A stretch of DNA of 64,000 bases from an uncultured Megasphaera sp. (GCA_934202965.1 CAKPYN010000012.1:1-64000), one strand, 5' to 3'; positions 8,992 to 18,396 are shown, counted from the first letter of the stretch. Notes: generated by a model not told the origin, from the letters alone. Made by a program: numbers and translations.

Positions 8992-10584
8992 TTAGTGAAT
9001 GTCGCAGTGAATCAATTTCATATCAATAATCCCGTTAATCGAACGAAGTTTAAGCATAATATCATTAGGAATATCATCTTGTACGGCGATAGCCATAATA
9101 TTGTTGCCCGTCTTGGTCATCCGTCCAACCTGCATGCCCGTAATATTGATATGGGCCTGACCCAAAATCGTAGAAATCTGGCCAATCATATTCGGCTGGT
9201 CTACATGCGGGGCCAAGAGGAGATAGCCTTCCGGCGTAAAGTCTACACGGTATTCATCAATCTGAACGATTTTAGCTTCTGTCTTGTTAAAGAGCATGCC
9301 TACCAAAGAATGTTCGCCTTTCGACGTTTTGATGCGTACTGTTACAGCATCGACAAAGGTACCGCTGTCATGCGATTTGATTTCTTTGACAGCAATGTGG
9401 CGGGATTTGGCAACTTCACTGGCATTGACAAAATTGACCGAATCTTGAAGAATCGGATTGAGAGCCCCTTTGAGGACGGCTGTTGTCAAAAGCCGCGTTT
9501 CTGTGTCGGCCAGTTCTCCAGTATATTCAACCTGAATTTCTCTCATCGGTGCATCTGCCAAATATACGCCCAAGTTCCCCATGCGTTCCATCAAATCGAA
9601 ATACGGATGAATAACATTGTATACATTTTGCGGAATAGGTGCCATGTTGACAGCCGTCGGAACCGGTTCGCCGTTGAGTGCGGCCATAACGCCTTCGGCA
9701 ACGTCTACGGATACGCCGATTTGCGCTTCTACCGTCGATGCACCAAGGTGCGGCGTAATAACAACATTATCCAGGCCAATAAACGGGTTGATTTCCTTGG
9801 TAAGCGGTTCTGTCGGGAATACATCAATGGCTGCACCGGCTACATGGCCGTTTTTCAAGGCCTCTGCCAATGCTTGAATATCAAGTACAGCACCGCGGGA
9901 TACGTTGATGACACGAACGCCGTCTTTCATTTTAGCAATTTCTTCTTTGCCAATCATGCCGCGTGTTTCTTTGGTCAGCGGCGTATGCATCGTAATATAA
10001 TCCGATGTTTTCAGCAAGGTATCCAAATCAACGGATTCTACGCCAAGCTGTTTAAACCGTTCTTCCGGAATGTACGGGTCGTAGCCGATGGTTTTCATTT
10101 CCATAGCCTGCATGCGTTTGGCAATCCGCGAACCAATACGGCCGACACCGATAATGCCGATTGTTTTGTCTTTGAGCTGAATACCTGTAAACCGGCTGCG
10201 GTCCCATTCACCAGCCATCAAAGAATTGTGGGCCTGCGGAATATGGCGGGTAATGGCCATAATCATGGCACAAGTATGTTCCGTTGCAGCCATCGTATTG
10301 GCTGTCGGTGTATTGACGACGACAATACCTCGTTCCGTTGCTTTTTTGATATCAATGCTGTCTACGCCGACACCGGCCCGGCCGACAACTTTCAATTTCT
10401 TGGCTGCATCAATAACTTTTTCGGTTACGTGCGTCATGGAACGGGTAATCAGCCCATCATATTCGCCAATGCAGGCAACTAATCCGGCTTCATCCAAATT
10501 TTTCTTCACATCGACTTCATAACCGTGCTTCCGCAATAATTCTACACCTTTAACCGATACGTCATCGCTAACTAAAATTTTCAT
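8992..10584 (-). CDS. serA: D-3-phosphoglycerate dehydrogenase, long form with ACT domain
   Basis: Oxidises 3-phosphoglycerate to 3-phosphohydroxypyruvate with NAD, the first step of serine synthesis. The 530 residues show the substrate-binding domain, the Rossmann motif G-V-G-R-I-G near 147, the catalytic Arg/Glu/His set of the D-2-hydroxyacid dehydrogenases (including V-I-T-P-H-L-G-A near 280), the intervening ASB domain and a C-terminal ACT domain (about 455-530). The ACT domain suggests allosteric control by serine. It lies 103 bp after serC and 22 bp before the histidine phosphatase gene, as part of one T-box-controlled unit. Confidence 0.96.
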   Translation of the reverse strand: MKILVSDDVSVKGVELLRKHGYEVDVKKNLDEAGLVACIGEYDGLITRSMTHVTEKVIDAAKKLKVVGRAGVGVDSIDIKKATERGIVVVNTPTANTMAATEHTCAMIMAITRHIPQAHNSLMAGEWDRSRFTGIQLKDKTIGIIGVGRIGSRIAKRMQAMEMKTIGYDPYIPEERFKQLGVESVDLDTLLKTSDYITMHTPLTKETRGMIGKEEIAKMKDGVRVINVSRGAVLDIQALAEALKNGHVAGAAIDVFPTEPLTKEINPFIGLDNVVITPHLGASTVEAQIGVSVDVAEGVMAALNGEPVPTAVNMAPIPQNVYNVIHPYFDLMERMGNLGVYLADAPMREIQVEYTGELADTETRLLTTAVLKGALNPILQDSVNFVNASEVAKSRHIAVKEIKSHDSGTFVDAVTVRIKTSKGEHSLVGMLFNKTEAKIVQIDEYRVDFTPEGYLLLAPHVDQPNMIGQISTILGQAHINITGMQVGRMTKTGNNIMAIAVQDDIPNDIMLKLRSINGIIDMKLIHCDIH

Positions 10585-10687
10585 CTTAAATTCCCCCTAA
10601 ACGCTGTCACGTTTACCTGTATACTATATTTTCCTAGCTGCCTTAGCCGCACATATCGACCTTTGCAGCTGTCGTTAATTTTATAAT

Positions 10688-11761
10688 TTAATGTTGTTTT
10701 TGAAACGCTTTCATAAATGCTGCCAATGCTGCGCACCCTTCTTCAGTGACTGCATTATACAAAGAAGCCCGGCAGCCGCCGATAGACCGGTGGCCTTTGA
10801 CGCCAATCAAGTCCTGCGCCGCTGCCTGCGTGACAAATTCTTTTTCCAGTTCCGGCGTCGCCAGATTGAATGTCACGTTCATCAGACTGCGTGAATCTTT
10901 TCTAGCATGTCCTTTATAAAAACCTTGGCTTTCGTCAATGACGCTGTAAATCATATCGGCTTTGACTTGATTGCGGCGATGCATGGCTGTCAAACCGCCA
11001 TGGTCATCAAGCCAATGCGCTACTTTATTGACAAAATAAATATCAAATACCGGTGGCGTGTTGTACGTCGAATCATGGTCCACAAAGGTCTTGTACTGCA
11101 GCATCAGCGGCAGATTATCGTTGGCGTTCTTCAAAAATTCGTCTTTGATAATCGCTATGACGACACCGGCAGGCCCAACATTTTTCTGCGCACCGGCATA
11201 GATGAGGTCAAACTGCCGTACATCTACAGGCCGACTCAAAAAATCACTGGACATATCACAAATGACTGGAATATCAAAATTAGGAAATGTCTGCCATTCT
11301 GTGCCGTGAATCGTATTATTAGACGTCATGTATACATAATCCGTATCCGGCTGCACAACAAAATCCTCTTTGGCTGGTATATACGTAAAATGATCTGCTT
11401 TGCTCGATGCAATTTCATAGGTTTCTCCAAAAAACTGCGCCGCTTTCATCGCTTTGTCAGACCAAACACCTGTATTGATATACCCGCCTTTTTTCTTCAG
11501 GAAGTTTGCCGCATGCATGACAAACTGCAGACTGCCGCCGCCTTGTATAAACACAATGTGATAGCCTTCCGGTACATGCAGCAGTTTTTTCAATGTTGCT
11601 ACTGTATCATCCTGCATTTCCTTATAAGCAGCACTGCGGTGACTAATTTCAACAATACTCATTCCCGTATGATTAAAATCCAAAAATTCACGTTGAACTT
11701 CCTGCAAAACGTCCAGCGGCATTGCCGACGGACCAGCATTAAAGTTGTACACTCGTTTCAT
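10688..11761 (-). CDS. serC: Phosphoserine aminotransferase
   Basis: PLP-dependent transaminase that converts phosphohydroxypyruvate and glutamate to phosphoserine. The 357 residues match the class V aminotransferase SerC family: N-terminal F-N-A-G-P-S, Q-G-G-G-S near 75, and the PLP Schiff-base lysine in G-A-Q-K-N-V-G near 194. It is the first gene behind the serine T-box leader, whose terminator ends about 70 bp upstream of its start codon. The product works with serA and the downstream phosphatase. Confidence 0.96.
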   Translation of the reverse strand: MKRVYNFNAGPSAMPLDVLQEVQREFLDFNHTGMSIVEISHRSAAYKEMQDDTVATLKKLLHVPEGYHIVFIQGGGSLQFVMHAANFLKKKGGYINTGVWSDKAMKAAQFFGETYEIASSKADHFTYIPAKEDFVVQPDTDYVYMTSNNTIHGTEWQTFPNFDIPVICDMSSDFLSRPVDVRQFDLIYAGAQKNVGPAGVVIAIIKDEFLKNANDNLPLMLQYKTFVDHDSTYNTPPVFDIYFVNKVAHWLDDHGGLTAMHRRNQVKADMIYSVIDESQGFYKGHARKDSRSLMNVTFNLATPELEKEFVTQAAAQDLIGVKGHRSIGGCRASLYNAVTEEGCAALAAFMKAFQKQH

Positions 11762-11831
11762 ACGTTACACCTCTCACTCATCAAGGAGCCGCAGGGAAAG
11801 CTCTCTTGTCAACATTACTACGATTTTAATA

Positions 11832-12052
11832 TAAAAAAACTCCCGTCCCCTTACAGGGACGAGAGTAAATTCCCGCGTTGCCACCCAACTTGCCTTTCGG
11901 CCAACTTATGTCGCTATACCGGGCGTACCCGTCAAATTCATCATTTGCAGCTCCAGAGCGGAACGCCTTAGGGTCTTACTGCCTCGCACCGTCCGGCAGC
12001 TCTCTGTAAAGACACGAATAAGTTGTTTCTCTTTCATCGCCTTTAAAATATT
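11832..12052 (-). ncRNA. T-box riboswitch, serine (UCC specifier)
   Basis: Leader RNA that senses uncharged tRNA-Ser and controls the serC-serA-phosphatase-serS operon by antitermination. Visible parts in order: an AGTA-type bulge in stem I, a specifier loop with UCC (complement of 11960-11962) followed by the usual CUCUGGAGC, the T-box core GGGUGGCAACGCGGG (11872-11886), and a terminator hairpin (11833-11865) with a U run. UCC is a serine codon, in agreement with the genes controlled. The core reads GGCAACGCGG rather than the commoner GGYACCGCGG, a known type of variation. Confidence 0.92.
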
Positions 12053-12058
12053 GAGTTT

Positions 12059-12087
12059 ATTATAAACACGTTTGTCCAATATGTCAA
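12059..12087 (-). promoter_or_regulatory. Promoter of the serine T-box operon
   Basis: Consensus sigma-70/sigma-A promoter on the minus strand: TTGACA, 17-bp spacer, TATAAT. It would start transcription near 12052, at the 5' end of the T-box leader. Confidence 0.85.
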
Positions 12088-12125
12088 GACATATTCACAG
12101 CCGTACGCATATCTTTTCATGCCGT

Positions 12126-14408
12126 TTAATTGCATTTGCTCCACCCGCAATTTTTACACGTATTGCAACCGCCTTCAAATACCAGCGGTTCGCCACACTG
12201 CGGACAAAACATAGAATCGGCCGTTACTTTTTTATCTGCCTTAGGATATACAGGCATTTTTTTAATAGGAGGATTTCCATTGGCAACGGATGAAACCTGT
12301 TTCAATTCTTCCTGTACTTCTGTATACATATCAAGAAGTGCGTTGCCGACAGCCATAGGACAGCAAGATCCTTTACTCGTATCTCCCCGCGTAGCCCGTC
12401 GCACAGAATAAGATGGACAATTTCCTGTTGAATTGAGCTGATCCACAATAGTATAAATATCAAGTCCTGCCCGGGCACTAATGGATATCATACGTGACAA
12501 GCCAATCATAAAATTATTGCAGCCGCCCGTAGAGCCTTTGCTCAAATATGTTTCCAGTAAGGCTCCCGTTTCCGGATCAAAAAATGCCATGCAGTGCAAA
12601 CTGCCGCATCCTGTAATCAATTTCCGTTTTTTGCCGATAACATTATCATCGATGGAGACAATTTCTCCCCGTTCCAATCCTTCTCCGGCAGTAGGTACCG
12701 TCTTTTCTTCAACATGCGTCGTTAAAATGCCGGCACGTTTACAGCCATCACGGAACAACGTCAACCCTTTACAACCTTTTTCGTAAGCCAGCATGTATAA
12801 TTTTTCCGTATCTTCTACAGTAAAACTATTGGGAACATTGACGGTTGAGCTAATAGATGCATCGATATGCTGTTGCCATGCCGACTGCATGGCAATGCGC
12901 TGATGATAATCCAATGTTAAAGCTGTCACAAAATATGGCGGTAAATTTGCATCATCTTTAATACCGTTTGCCTTCATATAGGCTTCTACAATCGGCGTGT
13001 AGACTTTGTAATATACATCGGTACCATGAAGTGATTCTGTTTTTCGTTCATAAAAATTAGCATAAATCGGTTCAATACCGCCGGATATTCCCAGCATAGT
13101 AGACAGTGTGCCTGTCGGTGCGATAGTCAATAATTGGGAATTTCGCAAGCCATACTGTTTAACAAGATGCGCTGTTTTTTCCGTTGTATTGGCTTTAAAG
13201 TACGGCGTTGCCATGATTTCATCGATATGACAATTGGCAAAAGCACCTCGTTCTGACGCTAACATGGCGGAGACTGCAATCGCTGTGTCAGCCATGGCAA
13301 ACCCAATTTGATGGCACAGTTTGACGGCTTTTTCACTGCCATAGGTAATGCCTAATTTAATCAGCATATCGCCAAGGCCCATGATACCTAATCCAATTTG
13401 CCGCCAAGCCTGTACAGAATCACGCTGTTCTTTGAGCGGATGCAGCGGTAACCCTTCATCCAGCACATCATTCAGTGCCCGAACAGCCACGGCAACGCAT
13501 CGTTTAAACTCATCCATATCAAATGCTGCCTGCACCGTACATGGCTGCTGCACAAAATTAGCCAAATTCATGCTGCCAAGTAAACAGGAACCTCCCGCCG
13601 GTAAGGGTTCTTCTGCACACGGATTGACACCGGAAAAGGTAAATTCTTTTGTATTTGCCAACAAATTCCACGAAGAAATACGATCCCAAAACAGAGCGCC
13701 CGGTTCACCATAATCCCAGTTCGTTTCCGCGACAAGATGAAATACATCGGCTGCATTCACCAAACTTTCTATCACCTGGCCTGTTTCTTTACGCGTATAA
13801 TGCAGGCGGAATTGCTGACGATGTTTCACGGCTTCCATAAATTCATTACTCAGACGAATGGAAATATTGGCCTTAGTCACTTTGTTTAAATCTGTTTTCA
13901 ATTTGATAAAGTCCAATACATCCGGATGCGCACAGTCAATCGAAATCATCAGCGCACCGCGGCGGCCATTTTGTCCAATCAATTCCGTTACCAGAGAGTA
14001 CAATGTCATAAATGAAATAGATCCGCTCGTTTCTTTGGCCGCATTATTAATACGCGCTCCTTTCGGGCTTAATTTGGATATATCAATACCGCAACCACCG
14101 CCATAACTATACGTGCGCGCTAATTTGCCAGCCCGATCAAAAATGCTTTCAATATTGTCTTCCGGCGGTGTAATAACATAACAGTTGGATAAGGTAATTT
14201 TCTTTCCTTCATATTCCAATCCCCGATTCGCTAATATACGTCCGCCAAATAAAAACTTTTTTTCCCGAATCAGTTTTGCTGTTTCTGTGTCGTGTCCGCT
14301 TACTCGGTCAATCCAATGGTCAAATGTTTCTCCATTGCTGCAGTATTTATTTTTCCAAATATCCATGCCGAGCTGGTTGTCTTTTCCCAGCCATTCAGCT
14401 TCATTCAT
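12126..14408 (-). CDS. nrdJ: Adenosylcobalamin-dependent (class II) ribonucleotide reductase
   Basis: Reduces ribonucleotides to deoxyribonucleotides using an adenosylcobalamin-derived thiyl radical, without oxygen. The 760 residues include the first redox Cys in L-S-N-C-Y near 73, the N-P-C-A-E finger-loop motif with radical Cys and Glu near 260, a P-T-G-T-L-S motif near 430, and a C-terminal Cys-rich tail with two C-x2-C pairs (F-C-P-Q-C and C-N-T-C-K-N-C) that may bind zinc and relay electrons. The start has a clear ACGGAGGTACT site. Two NrdR-like boxes lie directly upstream. It is a single-gene unit that fits an anaerobe able to make or import B12. Confidence 0.95.
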   Translation of the reverse strand: MNEAEWLGKDNQLGMDIWKNKYCSNGETFDHWIDRVSGHDTETAKLIREKKFLFGGRILANRGLEYEGKKITLSNCYVITPPEDNIESIFDRAGKLARTYSYGGGCGIDISKLSPKGARINNAAKETSGSISFMTLYSLVTELIGQNGRRGALMISIDCAHPDVLDFIKLKTDLNKVTKANISIRLSNEFMEAVKHRQQFRLHYTRKETGQVIESLVNAADVFHLVAETNWDYGEPGALFWDRISSWNLLANTKEFTFSGVNPCAEEPLPAGGSCLLGSMNLANFVQQPCTVQAAFDMDEFKRCVAVAVRALNDVLDEGLPLHPLKEQRDSVQAWRQIGLGIMGLGDMLIKLGITYGSEKAVKLCHQIGFAMADTAIAVSAMLASERGAFANCHIDEIMATPYFKANTTEKTAHLVKQYGLRNSQLLTIAPTGTLSTMLGISGGIEPIYANFYERKTESLHGTDVYYKVYTPIVEAYMKANGIKDDANLPPYFVTALTLDYHQRIAMQSAWQQHIDASISSTVNVPNSFTVEDTEKLYMLAYEKGCKGLTLFRDGCKRAGILTTHVEEKTVPTAGEGLERGEIVSIDDNVIGKKRKLITGCGSLHCMAFFDPETGALLETYLSKGSTGGCNNFMIGLSRMISISARAGLDIYTIVDQLNSTGNCPSYSVRRATRGDTSKGSCCPMAVGNALLDMYTEVQEELKQVSSVANGNPPIKKMPVYPKADKKVTADSMFCPQCGEPLVFEGGCNTCKNCGWSKCN

Positions 14409-14430
14409 GCTAGTACCTCCGTTTGTATAT

Positions 14431-14464
14431 ACTATATATTGTATATTTATTTAGTATATATAGT
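14431..14464 (-). promoter_or_regulatory. Pair of NrdR-like boxes upstream of nrdJ
   Basis: Two near-palindromes, ACTATATATTGT (14431-14442) and AGTATATATAGT (14453-14464), resemble the NrdR box core ACWATATATWGT. Their centres are 22 bp apart, about two helical turns, as expected for paired NrdR sites. They lie 23-56 bp upstream of the nrdJ start. Confidence 0.7.
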
Positions 14465-14524
14465 ATATTATGTATTTGCCATGTTTAATCATAGCACATT
14501 CTTACGCTCCGTCAAGGCAATGCG

Positions 14525-15472
14525 TTATTCAGATTGGACATGACGATTTCGTAAAAACCGAGTAACAACACGACGATACGCATCCGTATCCGTTTCAATT
14601 CCCACGGCATGCGGTGATTGAGAGAAAACATATACATGTTTATCCTGACTACCGCATTTTTCATACAAATCCTGCGCTGTTTGAACCGGGACTAGTTTAT
14701 CTTGACCACCATGCAAAAATAGTATCGGTGCTTTAACAAACCGAACGGCCTGGGCCGGTTCAATATTAGCAACTAACTTATGGGTATGAAACAGCATCGC
14801 CGCTTGAAAAAATGGGTCAAGAATATTATATCCCCATACAACCCTCTCATCTTGCACGGTCTGCCGTAGTTTTTCCCGACCTAAGGCGATAATATTTCCA
14901 TACGAACTATCCGCTACAACAAAAGATAAGGAGCCGCCCCGATCACTACCGGCATACAGCAACGCCATAGCCGCCCCTAAGGAAATGCCATGCATTCCTA
15001 TTTTCATATTGCCATCCCGTTCATGCAGCCACTGTATCCATTGCGTCAAATCGTCTATCTCACTCAAGCCCCAGTCCGTATGCTCACCGCCGCTTTCGCC
15101 GTGACCTCGCAAATCAATCAACAGCACATTATATCCCAAATTCCGATATATCGATACGTAAGGAAGGCACATCACACGATTTTGATACAGACCATGCAGC
15201 AAGATAACCGTTTGATGAGAGCCGCGTTTATCAGCAATATACGTTCCTCGCAACATGGTACCGTCAATACCATTAACACGAACCGGTTCCCAATCTCGTT
15301 CTTTTTCCAATTGTCGCATCTGCGTACTGTTTCGACTGTGATTTTCAATCCCCAACACGGTATCCCATGGCGCAGTTCGAAATTCTTCAAATGCTATATT
15401 TCCAATAAAGCAACCCGCTACTACTCCTAAAATCAGCAGTACAACGAATATTCTTCCCAACCATCGCAGCAT
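14525..15472 (-). CDS. Membrane-anchored alpha/beta hydrolase
   Basis: Serine hydrolase of 315 residues with an N-terminal hydrophobic anchor (about 6-26). The nucleophile elbow G-I-S-L-G puts Ser at 164; the oxyanion region is L-L-H-G near 91-94, the acid is probably Asp in G-G-Q-D-K-L-V-P near 257, and the His is in S-P-H-A-V-G near 290. This arrangement matches the S9/YqkD-like extracytoplasmic hydrolases. The substrate is unknown. It stands about 100 bp after the MBL hydrolase gene in the same direction and may share its transcript. Confidence 0.82.
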   Translation of the reverse strand: MLRWLGRIFVVLLILGVVAGCFIGNIAFEEFRTAPWDTVLGIENHSRNSTQMRQLEKERDWEPVRVNGIDGTMLRGTYIADKRGSHQTVILLHGLYQNRVMCLPYVSIYRNLGYNVLLIDLRGHGESGGEHTDWGLSEIDDLTQWIQWLHERDGNMKIGMHGISLGAAMALLYAGSDRGGSLSFVVADSSYGNIIALGREKLRQTVQDERVVWGYNILDPFFQAAMLFHTHKLVANIEPAQAVRFVKAPILFLHGGQDKLVPVQTAQDLYEKCGSQDKHVYVFSQSPHAVGIETDTDAYRRVVTRFLRNRHVQSE

Positions 15473-15571
15473 ATCTATGTCTCCCTTTTATTATCTATTC
15501 ATTTTATTAGTATAGACCTTATAGCATCCTCCAAGTCAAGATTGTCCGATTCGGGAATGAACGCTGCCTTG

Positions 15572-16387
15572 TTATTTACATAGTACAATCGTTTCTCCAT
15601 CATCCGGTACATGAATATCTCCTGTATAATACAGAGAGGCTTCCTTCGTATAGTGTGTTTTTCTTGTCTGCAGCGACGTATCTTCGGTATGATATAAAAT
15701 AACATGGTTTGCTTGCAGCTGTGCTGCCGTTTCTGCCGCTTCTTTAACCGTACTATGATGTTTTTCATACGGATGAAATACATCTTTTTGATTGTACAGG
15801 CAAAATGCTTCTTCCAACAGCCAGTCTGCTTTCCACGCATATGGCCGGCACCGTTCATTATACGGTTCATCACCTAAGCAAGTCAGACGCATGCCATCGG
15901 AAAATCGTAATTCATATCCAAACTGTTTTGCTTTTGTTGAAGCAATATCAAAAGTATTCAACGTCATATCCAAAAAAGTCCGGCTTTCGCCATCCTGCAG
16001 TTCATCCAAATGAATGCGGGTGCCAATATATGAAAAATCTTTTTTCTTTAACATCATTTCAGACATAACAAGCAGCATGTGCTTGACTACATCATGGCAA
16101 TAAATATAAAAATCACCGTCATACCGACCAGCAGCCATGAGCGAGGCAATTTTGCGAATAACCCATATAACGCCTAAAATATGATCCGTATGGCCGTGTG
16201 TAACAAACATATGATGAAATGTTTCATATTGCACGCCGGCTTCTTCTAGTTTACGCAAGATCGTATTTCCGCCACCGGCATCTGTCAAAAAATATCCTTT
16301 TTCCGTGTGAATTAAAAAACAAGTATTATAGCATTGGGTTACCATCGCATTGCCTGTTCCCAGCATATGTAGCGTCCGTGACATCAT
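15572..16387 (-). CDS. MBL-fold metallo-hydrolase (RNase Z/arylsulfatase-like)
   Basis: Metallo-beta-lactamase fold hydrolase of 271 residues. The metal motif T-H-G-H-T-D-H is at 63-69, and later histidines (such as H-H-S-T-V-K and L-Y-H-T-E-D) could complete a di-zinc site. The start at 16387 (or the adjoining ATG at 16384) follows AGAAAGGA at good spacing; a longer frame would run into the pyrR terminator. It resembles RNase Z-like hydrolases but is not the canonical tRNA 3' processing enzyme from what can be seen. Substrate unknown. Confidence 0.8.
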   Translation of the reverse strand: MMSRTLHMLGTGNAMVTQCYNTCFLIHTEKGYFLTDAGGGNTILRKLEEAGVQYETFHHMFVTHGHTDHILGVIWVIRKIASLMAAGRYDGDFYIYCHDVVKHMLLVMSEMMLKKKDFSYIGTRIHLDELQDGESRTFLDMTLNTFDIASTKAKQFGYELRFSDGMRLTCLGDEPYNERCRPYAWKADWLLEEAFCLYNQKDVFHPYEKHHSTVKEAAETAAQLQANHVILYHTEDTSLQTRKTHYTKEASLYYTGDIHVPDDGETIVLCK

Positions 16388-16416
16388 CAACATCCTTTCT
16401 CTTGGATATTCAACCA

Positions 16417-16450
16417 TAAAAAAGCCCTTCTGCCATATGGAGAAGGGACT
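16417..16450 (-). terminator. Terminator after pyrR
   Basis: Stem GTCCCTTCT / AGAAGGGC with loop CCATATGGC on the minus strand, followed by a U6 run. It separates the lspA-rluD-pyrR unit from the MBL gene. Confidence 0.85.
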
Positions 16451-16466
16451 TGTCATACCTATAATT

Positions 16467-17012
16467 TTATTCAGCTGCTTCTTCCCTTAGGACAACCCGT
16501 TCTGTACCGTCAATTTCCCGCAGCTGAACAGAAATATCCTCTCTTCGGGATGTCGGTACATTTTTTCCTACGTAATCCGCCCGAATCGGCAGTTCCCGAT
16601 GGCCTCTATCCACCAACACAGCCAATTCAATAAATCGTGGCCGCCCTAGTGCCATAATTGCATTCAACGCCGAGCGAACGGTCCGTCCTGTAAACAGAAC
16701 ATCGTCTACCAAAATGACAATTTTACCATCTGCATTAAACGCACTGCCTTCGCTGCCAACTGTATTGATATGGCTTTTCTTGCCATCATCTCGGTATGCA
16801 GAAATGTCTAAATCATAGACAGGTATACTTTTTCCTTCAATCGCCGTAAGTTCTGCTGCCAGCCGTTTAGCCATTGGAACACCGCGCGTATGAATCCCAA
16901 CAAGAACGGTATTATCCATTCCTTTATTCCGTTCAATAATTTCATGCGCAATACGGCGAATAGCCCGACTGATCGCTTTTTCATCCATCAATACATTTTT
17001 ATCTTTCCACAT
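16467..17012 (-). CDS. pyrR: Bifunctional pyrimidine operon regulator / uracil phosphoribosyltransferase
   Basis: RNA-binding attenuator of pyrimidine genes with a uracil phosphoribosyltransferase fold, 181 residues. The PRPP loop I-L-V-D-D-V-L-F-T-G-R-T is at about 98-109, and the T-R-G-V motif near 43 and basic C-terminal surface (T-S-R-R-E) match PyrR. Its usual pyr operon partners are not here; instead it is third in an lspA-rluD-pyrR unit, 14 bp after rluD, an order also known in Firmicutes. Pyrimidine genes it controls must lie elsewhere. Confidence 0.93.
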   Translation of the reverse strand: MWKDKNVLMDEKAISRAIRRIAHEIIERNKGMDNTVLVGIHTRGVPMAKRLAAELTAIEGKSIPVYDLDISAYRDDGKKSHINTVGSEGSAFNADGKIVILVDDVLFTGRTVRSALNAIMALGRPRFIELAVLVDRGHRELPIRADYVGKNVPTSRREDISVQLREIDGTERVVLREEAAE

Positions 17013-17026
17013 AGCATATCCCTCGC

Positions 17027-17947
17027 TTAACGGCGTTCTTCAGCCTGCTGCAAACATGCTAAGAAATCTGCCGGAGCCGGTGCTTCAAAATGCATCGCTT
17101 CTCCTGTAATCGGATGTACTAAATCTAAGCAGTGAGAATGAAGTGCCTGTCCTTCAATTGGAAATTTATCTTTTTTATATCCGTATAAGGGATCGTTTAC
17201 AACGGGATGATGAATATAGGCCATATGGACGCGAATTTGATGCGTCCGACCCGTTTCCAGCTTGCATTCAATCCATGTATACATGCCATACCGTTTTAGT
17301 ACTTGAAAATGCGTAACCGCTTCACGACCGCCTTTAAATGTCACAGCCATTTTAATTCGGTCTTTAGCATGACGGCCAATAGGCGCATCGATAATACCCC
17401 GATCTTCAGTAATCGTTCCATGGACCAATGCCCAATAGGTTCGCCGCGCTGTATGTGCTTTAATTTGCGCAGCCAATCCGCGATGTGCTTCGTCTGTCTT
17501 AGCAGCTACCATAACGCCGGACGTATCTTTATCCAGCCGATGGACAATTCCTGGACGAATCACGCCATTGATACCGGATAATTCACCTTTGCAGTGATAC
17601 AGTAAAGCATTTACCAGCGTACCATTGGGATTACCCGCTGCCGGATGTACCACCATTCCTCGCGCTTTATTGATGACAATAATATCTTTATCTTCATAAA
17701 TGATATCGAGAGGAATATTTTCCGCTTCTGCCTTTAGTTCTTCTGTAGGCTGCTGAAACTGTACTTGTACACAATCATCCATTTTTAACCGACGATTCGC
17801 CTTCGCTATTTTTTCATTTACCATGACATGCCCTTGCTGTATAATTTGCTGGGCAAAATTTCTAGATAAATCCAATACGTTTACCAAATATACATCCAGC
17901 CGCGTACCTTCATATTCTTCTGTCACGCGCAATTCTTTTTCACTCAT
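17027..17947 (-). CDS. RluA/RluD family 23S rRNA pseudouridine synthase
   Basis: Isomerises uridines in large-subunit rRNA. An N-terminal S4 RNA-binding domain (about 10-70) precedes the catalytic domain with the signature H-R-L-D-K-D-T-S-G (catalytic Asp near 135). About 306 residues is normal for RluD. The ATG at 17947 was chosen because GAGGG lies 8 bp upstream; an ATG at 17962 overlapping the lspA stop is also possible. It is translationally close-coupled to lspA. The target uridines cannot be told from sequence. Confidence 0.92.
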   Translation of the reverse strand: MSEKELRVTEEYEGTRLDVYLVNVLDLSRNFAQQIIQQGHVMVNEKIAKANRRLKMDDCVQVQFQQPTEELKAEAENIPLDIIYEDKDIIVINKARGMVVHPAAGNPNGTLVNALLYHCKGELSGINGVIRPGIVHRLDKDTSGVMVAAKTDEAHRGLAAQIKAHTARRTYWALVHGTITEDRGIIDAPIGRHAKDRIKMAVTFKGGREAVTHFQVLKRYGMYTWIECKLETGRTHQIRVHMAYIHHPVVNDPLYGYKKDKFPIEGQALHSHCLDLVHPITGEAMHFEAPAPADFLACLQQAEERR

Positions 17948-17958
17948 ATCGTATACCC

Positions 17959-18396
17959 TCATTGATCTGATATATGAGTCCAGCTATACCACAACAGCAG
18001 GCATACGCCGACAACAATACCAATATCTGCAATATTAAAAACAGGCCAAACTCTAAAATCAAAAAAATCAGTAACTGCACCATGCATACCCCGATCTAGT
18101 GCGTTTCCTATGGCACCGCCCAACAGCATGCCTGTACCCATATGCACCAGCCAGTGATTTGGCAGCTTCTTATGGAAAAAAACATATAAGCCAATCAGTA
18201 TAGCTGCAATACACAAAAAAAGCCACCGCTGATTTTCTAAAATACCAAATGCAGCACCGCGATTTAAAATATATGTAATATGAAAAAAGCCCGGAATAAC
18301 CGGAATCGATTCATGAAGCATCATCCATTCCTGAACAGCCAGTTTACTGCCTTGATCCAGGAGTATGGTAAGCAACGCTATCCATACAACTTGCAC
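17959..18396 (-). CDS. lspA: Lipoprotein signal peptidase II
   Basis: Inner-membrane aspartyl protease that removes signal peptides from prolipoproteins. The 145 residues hold four hydrophobic segments and both catalytic Asp motifs: N-A-L-D-R near 112 and F-N-I-A-D near 128. The start is GTG at 18396 after TAGGAGG. It is the first gene of lspA-rluD-pyrR. Lipoproteins in this window that would need it include the sugar-binding protein and ModA. Confidence 0.95.
   Translation of the reverse strand: MQVVWIALLTILLDQGSKLAVQEWMMLHESIPVIPGFFHITYILNRGAAFGILENQRWLFLCIAAILIGLYVFFHKKLPNHWLVHMGTGMLLGGAIGNALDRGMHGAVTDFFDFRVWPVFNIADIGIVVGVCLLLWYSWTHISDQ

Noticed and set aside
8860..10482. 540-codon plus-strand open frame
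   Set aside because: It is a complementary-strand shadow of serA; His/Arg/Asn-rich composition and no family resemblance.
15499..15873. 124-codon minus-strand frame
   Set aside because: It overlaps the end of the MBL hydrolase in another frame and is Lys/Met/Ile-rich with no family resemblance.
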